DNA of 6,373 nucleotides, taken from assembly GCA_004525465.1 (NCBI GenBank), contig SPCN01000138.1, positions 1 to 6,373 of the forward strand. The letters are read 5' to 3'. The notes under the pieces were generated by a model that ran no database searches, was not told the DNA's origin, and was given only the letters and a program-made list of their open reading frames with translations. The translations under genes and the position numbers were made by a program. The stretch comes from Chrysiogenales bacterium (GTDB taxonomy: Bacteria; Acidobacteriota; Aminicenantia; UBA2199). How positions within the stretch are numbered: the first letter of the stretch is position 1; each line of letters starts with the position of its first letter. Positions 1 through 6,373 of the stretch are shown here, one piece after another.

Positions 1-1716
1 GACCGCGGCGACAGCTGGCAGCGTCTCAGCCCCGACCTGACCCGGGGCGTCTTCCGCCTGGAACAGCCGATCATGGGCAGGAAATGGAGCGCCGACGCCC
101 TGTGGGACCACGACGCCATGTCCTATTTCGGCAGCGTCACGGCACTGTCCGAGTCGCCGCTGGTCGAGGGCCTGATCTATGCCGGGACCGACGACGGCCT
201 GATCCAGGTCAGCGAGGACGGCGGCAGGAAATGGCGCCGCATCGACAGACTGCCGGGAGTTCCGGCCGGTTTCTTCGTCAACGACATCAAGGCCTGCCGC
301 CACGACAGGGATACCGTTTTCGCGGCCGTGGACAAACACAAAACAGGCGACTTCAAGCCCTACCTGCTGAAAAGTTCCAACCGCGGCCGTACCTGGACCT
401 CTTTGGCCGGCGGCCTGCCCGATCGCCATTTGCTGTGGTCGATCGCCCAGGACGCGGCCCGGCCCGGCCTGCTGTTCGTCGGCAGCGAGTTCGGCGTCTT
501 TTTTACCGTGGACGGGGGAAACCATTGGCACAAGTTCAGCCGGCTGCCCACCGTATCCTTCCGCGATATCGAGGTCCAGGACCGCGAATGCGACCTGGTG
601 GCCTCTTCCTTCGGTCGCGGCATTTTTATCCTCGACGATTATTCGCCTCTGCGCCATGCCGGCGCGACCGCCGACGGGCGCCAGGCAACCTTGTTCGCGC
701 CGCGCCGGGCCCTGAGCTACATACCGGCCCAACCGCTCAACCTGGCCGGGAAAGGTTTCCAGGGCGATGACCTGTACCTGGCCCCCAATCCTCCCTTTGG
801 TGCCGTTTTCACTTATTTTCTGCCCGACTCCCTTAAATCATCGAAAAAAGTGCGGCTGGAAAAAGAAAAGGAACTCCGCCAGAAAGGCCTTGACATTCCT
901 TTCCCCGGCTGGGAGACGCTGCGCCGTGAAGACGACGAAGAAGATCCGGCCGTCCTGCTCACCATCCGTGATCTCGACGGCAACGTGGTGCGGCGCCTGA
1001 AAGGTTCGGGCAGTGAGGGCGTGCAGCTCGTCGCCTGGGACCTGCGCTATCCCGATGTCGAGCCGGTTCGTTTGCAGGAAGAAGCGGGCTTGGATCCGTG
1101 GGATAGCAGCCCGCGCGGACCGCTGGTGGTGCCCGGGACGTTCCTTGTCACCCTGGAAAAGGCCTTCAACGGAGCTGTCACGCAACTGAGTGAGGCTCAG
1201 GAGTTCAAGGTGGAATCGCTCGGCCTGGCTGCGCTGCCGGTCCAAGATAGGCTGGAGGTCCTGGCTTTCCAGCAGAGAACCGGCCGGTTGCAGCGCGCCA
1301 TGATCGGCGCCGGCGAGGCGTTGGACGAAGCCCTGAAGCGGTTAGAGTTCATCAAGAAAGCGATCATGGAAGCTCCCGGAGCCGAACCCGGCTGGGGCCT
1401 GGAGGCGCGCCGGTTGGAAGGCCAGCTGCGGCAGTTCCGCAGCGAACTGCTTTGGGACCGTACCCTGGGCAAACGGAGCGAGCCGCAGCCCCCCGCGCTG
1501 CTGCAGCGCCTTGAAGCCCAACTCGGTTCCACCACGGCCATCACCGCCAGCAACCGCAGGAATTACAGCCTGGCCGCCGCGGCCTTCACCGGCCTGCTGG
1601 CAAAGATGCGCCTGACCATAGATGTTGAGCTGAGGCAACTTGAGACAAAACTGGATAGCGCCGGCGCGCCCTGGACCCCGGGTCGCGAAGTGCCGAGGTG
1701 GGAAAACGAAGGGTGA
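1..1716 (+). CDS. VPS10/sortilin-type BNR-repeat (Asp-box) propeller protein, 5'-partial
   Basis: The reading frame is open from base 1 to the TGA at 1714-1716, giving 571 residues. The ATG at 73 is internal, because sequence before it already encodes an Asp-box (DRGDSW, residues 1-6) and the family-typical SPDLTR. Further Asp-boxes are SEDGGRKW (71-78), a variant SSNRGRTW (125-132) and TVDGGNHW (169-176), each probably marking a propeller blade. The propeller closes with SFGRGIFILDD near residue 205. A Lys/Glu-rich linker (about 280-315) leads to an Ig/FlgD-like domain (about 313-407) containing DGNVVRRL, WDLRYP and VPGTFLVTL. A helical C-terminal region (about 408-560) ends in WTPGREVP. Relatives are usually around 1000 residues, so the N-terminal half and any signal peptide lie outside the window. 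They are often annotated as glycosyl hydrolases, but no catalytic residues are visible here, so binding or scaffolding is equally likely. Family assignment is firm; substrate is unknown. The gene converges on the next one with a 44-bp gap. Confidence 0.88.
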   Translation, partial: DRGDSWQRLSPDLTRGVFRLEQPIMGRKWSADALWDHDAMSYFGSVTALSESPLVEGLIYAGTDDGLIQVSEDGGRKWRRIDRLPGVPAGFFVNDIKACRHDRDTVFAAVDKHKTGDFKPYLLKSSNRGRTWTSLAGGLPDRHLLWSIAQDAARPGLLFVGSEFGVFFTVDGGNHWHKFSRLPTVSFRDIEVQDRECDLVASSFGRGIFILDDYSPLRHAGATADGRQATLFAPRRALSYIPAQPLNLAGKGFQGDDLYLAPNPPFGAVFTYFLPDSLKSSKKVRLEKEKELRQKGLDIPFPGWETLRREDDEEDPAVLLTIRDLDGNVVRRLKGSGSEGVQLVAWDLRYPDVEPVRLQEEAGLDPWDSSPRGPLVVPGTFLVTLEKAFNGAVTQLSEAQEFKVESLGLAALPVQDRLEVLAFQQRTGRLQRAMIGAGEALDEALKRLEFIKKAIMEAPGAEPGWGLEARRLEGQLRQFRSELLWDRTLGKRSEPQPPALLQRLEAQLGSTTAITASNRRNYSLAAAAFTGLLAKMRLTIDVELRQLETKLDSAGAPWTPGREVPRWENEG

Positions 1717-1760
1717 AGGTTAAACGAAATATTTTGTGACGCCTAACGCCGTTTTTTCCT

Positions 1761-3212
1761 TTAACTCTTCAACACTTCAACGAATTTTAGCTCGGCCGCT
1801 TTTGCCAATTCGCATCCTGGATACTGCTCCCCGAACTGCTGCAAGCGGTAATGCGCCGCCTCGAGCATATTATTCTCAGCCAAAAGCAGGACCAGTTGAT
1901 AGAAGGCGCGCTGGCGTGTGTCGTCGTTCGTTGACGGCTCGTTGATGACCATCTCCAGTGAGCGCGCCGCCGGTTCATGGTCGTCCTGGTGGTAGAAAAC
2001 TCCGGCCAAACGGTACTGCAGGTCTGGTTCGAGCATACGGTTATAGGTGTCCATATATTCCTTATATATTTCGGCTGCCTGCCTGGGTTCGGAGCGCAGC
2101 TTCAAGCGGATGGCCTTCTGGAAGAATTCACGACCCTCGGGCTTGCGGGTAGCGGCCAGCAGCCGGGCCATTCCCAGCAAGGCAGCTTCGTTATGCGGGT
2201 TCAGCTCCAGGGCGGCCCGCAGAGCGCTTTCCCCGTCCAGGCGCGAGAAGGTGTTTTCCAGGGCCTGCAGGCCGACCTCGGTGTACTTCTCCTCGGCGGC
2301 GGCCCCATGCAGCTTCAGCCGGGCGGCGATGGCCATGCCGGCTACCATGCTGCCGACGTGCACCCAGTAGGCGACGAGCGAGGCTTTTCCAGTCAACTGC
2401 CTGATGCCGCTGCGGATGTCCAGCAGGAAGAACATTCCCAGCGGCAGCAGGGAATTGACCTTGAGTTTGAAATTGACCAGGCCTAGCAGCGGCAGGGGGA
2501 TGACCAGTTTCTTAAAATAGCAGCGGACTAAAAATACACCCGAGATGCCGGCGATGGCGCCGGAGGCTCCCAGGGAGTGGAAGGTTTCTGATAAAAAAAC
2601 GCGGAAGATGATCACGGAAAGCAGGCTGCCCAACAGTCCGGTGCTGAAGTAAAGAAAAAGGAATTTTCCTGTTCCCACTCTCTCCTCTACCGCGGGTCCG
2701 AAGGCCCAGAAAACGATCATGTTGCCCCAGAGGTGGCCGGCGCCGGCGTGCAGGAACATGCTGGAAAACGGGCTGAGCAATATGTTCCACCAGGTGACAT
2801 GCTTGGGCAGGAATGAGAAATTGGCGGCGATGAATTCAAGATCTGCGGCACTGCTGAGACTGAGCAGGTAAAAAACCAGGATGTTGATAAGGATCAGGAT
2901 GACGGTGGTCCTGGGGATAAAGGCCTTTTTGCCGCTTTCGGCATAGGGGATGGGCATGAAGGTGATGTGTTCTTTCAGGATATCGATCAGCCTGTCGCCG
3001 GTCTGGATCGACTTGAACCAGACATAGCAGAAAAAGAAAAAGGGTAAGAAAAGCAGAAAGAACCTGGACATGTCGTAAATTTCGCTGCGGAAAAAATAGA
3101 TGACCAGGATCAGCGCCGCCGCCTTGAGGAAATAGATTCTTTCTTCTTTGCCGAACGCGGAGCGGACATAGGGTTTGGCTTCAGGCGTCAATGGCATTTC
3201 TCCGTTTTCCAT
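1761..3212 (-). CDS. Rhomboid family intramembrane serine protease with C-terminal TPR domain
   Basis: A complete 483-residue membrane protease. Two hydrophobic segments (about 30-42 and 50-66) precede the six-helix rhomboid core (about 101-298). Core motifs are HAGAGHLWGN (155-164, oxyanion-type H160 and N164), GASG (215-218, nucleophile S217) and H285 in WVHVGSMVAG, completing the Ser-His dyad. The H160/N164 spacing matches E. coli GlpG H150/N154. The +3 Gly usually found after the catalytic His is Ser288; the +7 Gly is kept (G292). Residues about 327-480 are amphipathic helix pairs, probably three or four TPRs, as in B. subtilis GluP/YqgP. It should cleave membrane-anchored proteins, with the TPRs recruiting a partner; the substrate is unknown. 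Start choice is uncertain. The first ATG (3212) has an in-frame stop 12 nt upstream and no clear Shine-Dalgarno. A second ATG at 3197 (residue 6) has GGAGAA directly before it, which is too close to be ideal. Activity is inferred from the intact dyad. Confidence 0.93.
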   Translation of the reverse strand: MENGEMPLTPEAKPYVRSAFGKEERIYFLKAAALILVIYFFRSEIYDMSRFFLLFLPFFFFCYVWFKSIQTGDRLIDILKEHITFMPIPYAESGKKAFIPRTTVILILINILVFYLLSLSSAADLEFIAANFSFLPKHVTWWNILLSPFSSMFLHAGAGHLWGNMIVFWAFGPAVEERVGTGKFLFLYFSTGLLGSLLSVIIFRVFLSETFHSLGASGAIAGISGVFLVRCYFKKLVIPLPLLGLVNFKLKVNSLLPLGMFFLLDIRSGIRQLTGKASLVAYWVHVGSMVAGMAIAARLKLHGAAAEEKYTEVGLQALENTFSRLDGESALRAALELNPHNEAALLGMARLLAATRKPEGREFFQKAIRLKLRSEPRQAAEIYKEYMDTYNRMLEPDLQYRLAGVFYHQDDHEPAARSLEMVINEPSTNDDTRQRAFYQLVLLLAENNMLEAAHYRLQQFGEQYPGCELAKAAELKFVEVLKS

Positions 3213-3243
3213 GACGGGATTTCAGCAATTGTCATAAAGGGGT

Positions 3244-3272
3244 ATTGTATCAAACAGCGGACGAGCTGGCCA
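3244..3272 (-). promoter_or_regulatory. Candidate extended -10 promoter for the rhomboid gene
   Basis: On the minus strand, TGGCCA (-35, 4 of 6, at 3272-3267) is followed after 17 bp by TACAAT (-10, 5 of 6, at 3249-3244). A TG one base upstream of the -10 gives the extended form TGATACAAT. The start would be near 3237, with a leader of about 25 nt to the first ATG. Consensus match only. Confidence 0.4.
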
Positions 3273-3310
3273 GCAGAAAAAATCCATGCAAAAAAAAATG
3301 TTCCAGGCTA

Positions 3311-3339
3311 TTGATTTTATTTAGTCGACAGGAAATAAT
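3311..3339 (+). promoter_or_regulatory. Candidate sigma70-type promoter for the secreted protein gene
   Basis: TTGATT (3311-3316) matches the -35 consensus at 4 of 6 bases, and AATAAT (3334-3339) matches the -10 consensus at 5 of 6, with the ideal 17-bp spacer. Transcription would start near 3346, leaving a leader of about 88 nt that contains both T-tract GACAAA motifs. This is inferred from consensus only, in an AT-rich region where chance matches are common. Confidence 0.4.
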
Positions 3340-3370
3340 GATCAAGAGTAATCCAAGTGACCAAGACATA

Positions 3371-3422
3371 TTTTTTGACAAATGTTAGAAAGTTCGACGC
3401 CTGGATGATTTTTTTCGACAAA
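3371..3422 (+). repeat. Two T-tract GACAAA motifs in the leader of the secreted protein gene
   Basis: TTTTTTGACAAA at 3371-3382 recurs as TTTTTTTCGACAAA at 3409-3422, with the GACA cores 40 bp apart. A weaker relative, TTTAGTCGACAGG, lies at 3320-3332. The second copy ends directly at the ribosome binding site. They could be binding sites for a regulator or a by-product of local AT richness; no function is established. Confidence 0.35.
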
Positions 3423-3430
3423 GGGAGGGA
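3423..3430 (+). promoter_or_regulatory. Ribosome binding site of the secreted protein gene
   Basis: GGGAGGGA contains the core GGAGG (3424-3428), 5 nt before the ATG at 3434. It is a strong Shine-Dalgarno match and fixes the start, which is immediately followed by a signal peptide. Confidence 0.85.
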
Positions 3431-3433
3431 ATA

Positions 3434-6373
3434 ATGAAAAAAGAAAAATTATTTTTGATCGTGTTGGCCATAACGCTCATCGCGGTATCGTTGACGGCAC
3501 AGACGGTTTTGCCTGAAAAAAAAGTCCCGCCCTTGACCCGGTTGAGCGGCGCTGAATTCAAGGCCAACGGTGAATTGCTCATCCGCGTCTGGAAGGACCA
3601 GCGCTGGATCGAGGCCGGGCGGCTGCCTTTCAACAGTTATCTGCTGCGGCGTGAAGTCGACCTGGCACCCTATCTGGAAAAATCCGGGCCCGTCCTGGTG
3701 AGCATCTGCCAGCAAGGCGGGGGCGCCGCTTTTGTCGATGCCGTGCGGCTTGGCGGCCGGAAGCCGCTGCCCTCCCGATCAGCGGCCAGTCCCGATGTGT
3801 TGAAAAAGCTTGCTCAGGCCGACAGCGACCTTGTCCCGGCCGGGGAACAATCCCTGGAACTGGCCTTCGCCGGCGATGCCCCGAACACGGTGCTGGAAGT
3901 GTCCGGCCGTATCGAAGGGCTGATCCTGTCAAAGGAACCGCTGCAGTTTCCTTATGAAAATTTGTGGCGGCCGATCAGCGCCGCCTCGCGATTTTACACG
4001 TACCGCCTGGGCGCCGCGCCGCCGCCATCGACTGGGCCGGCCCAAGCCGCCCATTGGCAGGCCGTGGCCGGGCGGCCGCCCTTTTTCCAGCAGTTCGCGC
4101 CCACCGGATCGGGCCATCCGGCCGGCACCACTTACTGCTGGCTGGGCAATGACGACAACAACCTCTATGTCACCCTCGATTTCACGTCGGACAACACCTG
4201 CGACGGCGACAAGGATTATGCCAAGGTGTACGTAAAAAACGGGATCCAGGTGAAGGAATTCAGGGTCTCGGTGCCTGAAACCCAGTGGGGCAAGGCTTAT
4301 TTCGTTTATACCGACAAGGTGTCTTACCAGCACAAGGTCTATGATTTCACCATACCGTTGGCCGAACTGGGCGTGTCCAAAGCCGACCAGCCACTGGAAT
4401 TGGCTTTTGCCGCCTACGGCACTACGGTTGCTTATATGGGCAGTCATCCGCGCCTGGCCTTCGACTCCAAGCGCAACCGTTACCTGATGGTCTATGCAGA
4501 TGAGGGTACCGATTTGGATATATTCGGCCGCTTTGTCAAACCCGACGGCTCCTATGATGGTCCGGCCCTGCCCATCTGCAGCCATGCCGAAATGCAGGTA
4601 GATCCCGATGTGGCCTACGATGCGCTTTCCGACCGTTTCCTGGTGGTATGGACAGACTACCGCAACTTCACCGTGCCGTTCCAAATGACTGATATCTACG
4701 GCCAGCTGCTCAAGGGAAATGGCGTCTTGGCCGGGGAAGATTTTCCCCTCTCTCAGGCCAATTATGACCAGACCCGTCCGGCCGTGGCCTGCAACTCCAA
4801 GCACCAGCGTTTCATGGTCGTCTGGGAAGACTGGCGTAATTATATTATTCAACCCAATTTGGCGGCGGACATCTACGGTCTGGTGGTCGCTGCCGATGGC
4901 AGCGTATACCCGGAAGGAGATGTGAATATTCCCGTTGCCAGCCTGCCTTCATTTCAATTCAGCCCGGCCCTGGCCTATAGCGCAAAACAGGATCGATTCC
5001 TGGTGGTATGGCAGCAAATTGGATTGGGGATACAGAGCCAGCTCTGGAGGGATTTTCCTTCTGGCGAGGACTCCGCCGTCATCGGGCTGGATACTCTTTT
5101 GGATGCAGGTTCTCCGGATGTGGCCTGGGACAGCTTCAACGACCGTTTTTTTGTCGTTTGGGGGATCGGGGGCTTCGCCAGCTCCAGAATCGCGGGCGGA
5201 AAGATCGGCCTTGGAGATGGTGATCTGTACGGCCAGCTTCTGACCGGGCGGGGCGCCTCCTTTTCAACAAGCTTCGTCGTTTCCAATGCCAGCGGGTTGC
5301 AGGGAGCACCGGCCGCTGCCTTCGACCGGCTGCGCCGACGCTACCTGGTGGTCTGGCCGGACAGCCGCAATTACCCGGCGCCGGTATTGATCGCGAAGAA
5401 AGCAACTGGACCGCTGCCACCGAGCTTTCTCTATGATGCCTACGGGCAGTTCGTCGCCGCCGACGGCTTCCTGGTCGGCTCCATTTCCACGAAAAATTTT
5501 CTCATCCGCGCTGCCCTCAGTGGTCCCGGCGCTTCCGATGTGGCCTACAACTCGCTGTGCGCCAATTTTCTTTCCGCCTGGAATACGGGCTTAACCGGTT
5601 CGATCGGCAGGTTCGTCGTCGGGCCTGCCTGCGGCATCCTGCCCACCGTGGTCACCAGCCCGGTCAACGGCATCACCGCCACAACCGCCGCCGGGGGCGG
5701 CAGCGTGACCGCAGAGGGCGGGGCCCCGGTCACGGAGCGCGGCGTATGCTGGAGCCCGACAGGGCTTCCCACCACAGCCGACAGCGTTAGCCTCGACGGG
5801 AGCGGATTGGGCGAGTTCGACAGCCTTTTAAGCGGTTTGCTGCCCGAGACCCTCTATCATGTCCGTGCCTATGCCGTCAACCAGTACGGTACGGCCTACG
5901 GAAAGGAGTTGACCTTCACCACCCTCGACCAGTTGACCGTGAACTTTTTGGCCGATCCCGGCGGCGGCCTGGGCGGCGACACCGTCCAGTACGTCGAGAG
6001 CGGCGGGGATTGCACACCGGTGCTGGCCTTACCCGACCACGGCTATTGCTTTAGCGGCTGGACGGGCACGAATGGTTTCAGCGGCAGCGACAATCCGTTG
6101 ACCGTCACCGGCGTGACCAAGGACATGACCTTCACCGCCCATTTTGTCCCCTTCACCATCCAGGCCCAGCGCCTGACCGAAATGGCCTGGCTGGTCCGGG
6201 CCGACTACGGAAAAATCATCTGCGACGTCTCCGGCCTGGCCGGAGTGCCGATCGCCAAATACGTCCTGTACCGGCGCATTGGCAGCGGTGATTTCCAGCT
6301 GCTGAAGGAGATCGCGGCTGCCGAGGTGCTGGGCGGGAATTATACCTATCTGGATCAATATCTAGAAAAAGGC
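3434..6373 (+). CDS. Large secreted modular protein: CBM9/DOMON-like domain, seven-repeat propeller, Fn3-like and InlB-like modules; 3'-partial
   Basis: The frame is open for 980 codons to the window edge with no stop. The ATG at 3434 follows a strong GGGAGGGA site. Residues 1-22 are a signal peptide (MKKEK, hydrophobic core, probable cut after SLTA), so the product is exported. Residues about 30-190 form an unnamed beta-rich domain (GELLIRVWKD, GGGAAFVDAV, LQFPYENLW). Residues about 225-335 resemble CBM9/DOMON-like sugar- or ligand-binding beta-sandwiches, with an acidic loop DNTCDGDKDY (253-262) and TIPLAELG (306-313). Residues 338-733 hold seven repeats of the form P-x-VAYD...RFLVVW...DIYGQ. 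Residues 737-831 are Fn3-like (GVCWSPTG, LYHVRAYAVN, LTFTTL). Residues about 833-905 resemble Flg_new_2/InlB repeats (GYCFSGW, NPLTVTGVT, FTAHF). Residues 907-980 begin another Fn3-like module (YVLYRRIGSGDFQLL). No enzyme motif is seen; adhesion or glycan binding is inferred. The C-terminus, including any anchor or sorting signal, is missing. Confidence 0.88.
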   Translation, partial: MKKEKLFLIVLAITLIAVSLTAQTVLPEKKVPPLTRLSGAEFKANGELLIRVWKDQRWIEAGRLPFNSYLLRREVDLAPYLEKSGPVLVSICQQGGGAAFVDAVRLGGRKPLPSRSAASPDVLKKLAQADSDLVPAGEQSLELAFAGDAPNTVLEVSGRIEGLILSKEPLQFPYENLWRPISAASRFYTYRLGAAPPPSTGPAQAAHWQAVAGRPPFFQQFAPTGSGHPAGTTYCWLGNDDNNLYVTLDFTSDNTCDGDKDYAKVYVKNGIQVKEFRVSVPETQWGKAYFVYTDKVSYQHKVYDFTIPLAELGVSKADQPLELAFAAYGTTVAYMGSHPRLAFDSKRNRYLMVYADEGTDLDIFGRFVKPDGSYDGPALPICSHAEMQVDPDVAYDALSDRFLVVWTDYRNFTVPFQMTDIYGQLLKGNGVLAGEDFPLSQANYDQTRPAVACNSKHQRFMVVWEDWRNYIIQPNLAADIYGLVVAADGSVYPEGDVNIPVASLPSFQFSPALAYSAKQDRFLVVWQQIGLGIQSQLWRDFPSGEDSAVIGLDTLLDAGSPDVAWDSFNDRFFVVWGIGGFASSRIAGGKIGLGDGDLYGQLLTGRGASFSTSFVVSNASGLQGAPAAAFDRLRRRYLVVWPDSRNYPAPVLIAKKATGPLPPSFLYDAYGQFVAADGFLVGSISTKNFLIRAALSGPGASDVAYNSLCANFLSAWNTGLTGSIGRFVVGPACGILPTVVTSPVNGITATTAAGGGSVTAEGGAPVTERGVCWSPTGLPTTADSVSLDGSGLGEFDSLLSGLLPETLYHVRAYAVNQYGTAYGKELTFTTLDQLTVNFLADPGGGLGGDTVQYVESGGDCTPVLALPDHGYCFSGWTGTNGFSGSDNPLTVTGVTKDMTFTAHFVPFTIQAQRLTEMAWLVRADYGKIICDVSGLAGVPIAKYVLYRRIGSGDFQLLKEIAAAEVLGGNYTYLDQYLEKG
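4445..5632 (+). repeat. Seven tandem propeller-type repeats within the secreted protein gene
   Basis: Seven units begin at residues 338, 391, 449, 511, 561, 626 and 702 of the secreted protein. They run 50-76 residues, except the last, which is about 32. Each starts like PDVAYD, then RFLVVW, and most carry a later (D)IYGQ or IFGR strand. Protein similarity is moderate, so the units are old. At DNA level some stretches stay close: positions 4634-4651 and 4994-5011 differ at one base of 18. Seven units suggest a seven-bladed beta-propeller, though this fold is inferred. Unit 4 lacks the IYGQ strand. Unit 7 is short and keeps only VAYN, a weak SAW and IGRF, as if closing the ring. Confidence 0.75.

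Noticed and set aside
73..75. ATG at 73 as the start of the BNR-repeat gene
   Set aside because: The same frame is open back to base 1 and encodes DRGDSW and SPDLTR, family-typical sequence. There is no ribosome site before the ATG and no signal peptide after it.
1717..1760. Terminator between the two convergent genes
   Set aside because: There is a T run at 1752-1757 but no GC-rich stem before it. ACGCC at 1740 and 1746 is a direct repeat, not an inverted one, and ACGAAATATTTTGT at 1723-1736 has no loop.
1977..2486. A 169-codon plus-strand open frame opposite the rhomboid gene
   Set aside because: It overlaps the TPR and last core-helix region of the rhomboid gene on the other strand, whose product has clear catalytic motifs. 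The frame has no recognisable product.
3375..3380. Perfect TTGACA as a -35 box for the secreted protein gene
   Set aside because: No -10-like hexamer lies 16-18 bp downstream (the region reads GC-rich at 3396-3403). The nearest candidate, GATGAT at 3404, is 23 bp away.
3213..3433. A small gene or structured RNA in the divergent gap
   Set aside because: I saw no open frame with a ribosome site other than the flanking genes, and no long inverted repeats or known riboswitch pattern; the region reads as AT-rich promoter DNA.
3929..4852. A 307-codon minus-strand open frame opposite the secreted protein gene
   Set aside because: It is antisense to a plus-strand gene with a strong ribosome site, signal peptide and recognisable domains. 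Its translation resembles no family and is just the complement of the repeat region.

Overview
The window looks like a moderately GC-rich bacterial chromosome segment. The coding DNA is clearly richer in GC than the AT-rich gap at 3213-3433. It contains three protein genes and no RNA gene, mobile element or CRISPR array that I can see. Protein types point toward an Acidobacteriota-like lineage, possibly Candidatus Aminicenantes. This rests on a VPS10/sortilin-type BNR-repeat protein, a rhomboid-TPR fusion and a large secreted mosaic of beta-rich modules. The lineage guess comes from family recall only, not from a marker gene.

Layout. (1) Positions 1-1716, plus strand: the C-terminal 571 residues of a BNR/Asp-box propeller protein whose start lies left of the window. 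(2) Positions 1761-3212, minus strand: a complete 483-residue rhomboid intramembrane serine protease with a C-terminal TPR domain. It converges on gene 1 across a 44-bp gap with no clear terminator. (3) Positions 3213-3433: a 221-bp AT-rich divergent control region with one plausible sigma70-type promoter in each direction and two T-tract GACAAA motifs. (4) Positions 3434-6373, plus strand: the start and first 980 codons of a very large secreted protein that is still open at the right edge. In order it has a signal peptide, an unnamed N-terminal domain, a CBM9/DOMON-like beta domain, seven propeller-type repeats, an Fn3-like module, an InlB/Flg_new_2-like repeat, and the start of a second Fn3-like module.

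How they may work together. Genes 1 and 3 both look like extracytoplasmic propeller proteins suited to binding glycans or proteins. Gene 2 is a membrane protease divergently transcribed from gene 3. A link, with the rhomboid processing an envelope protein, is possible but is not shown by the sequence. I found no clear signature of a new defence, mobile or biosynthetic system. The most under-described item is the modular secreted protein, especially its N-terminal domain and seven-fold repeat array.
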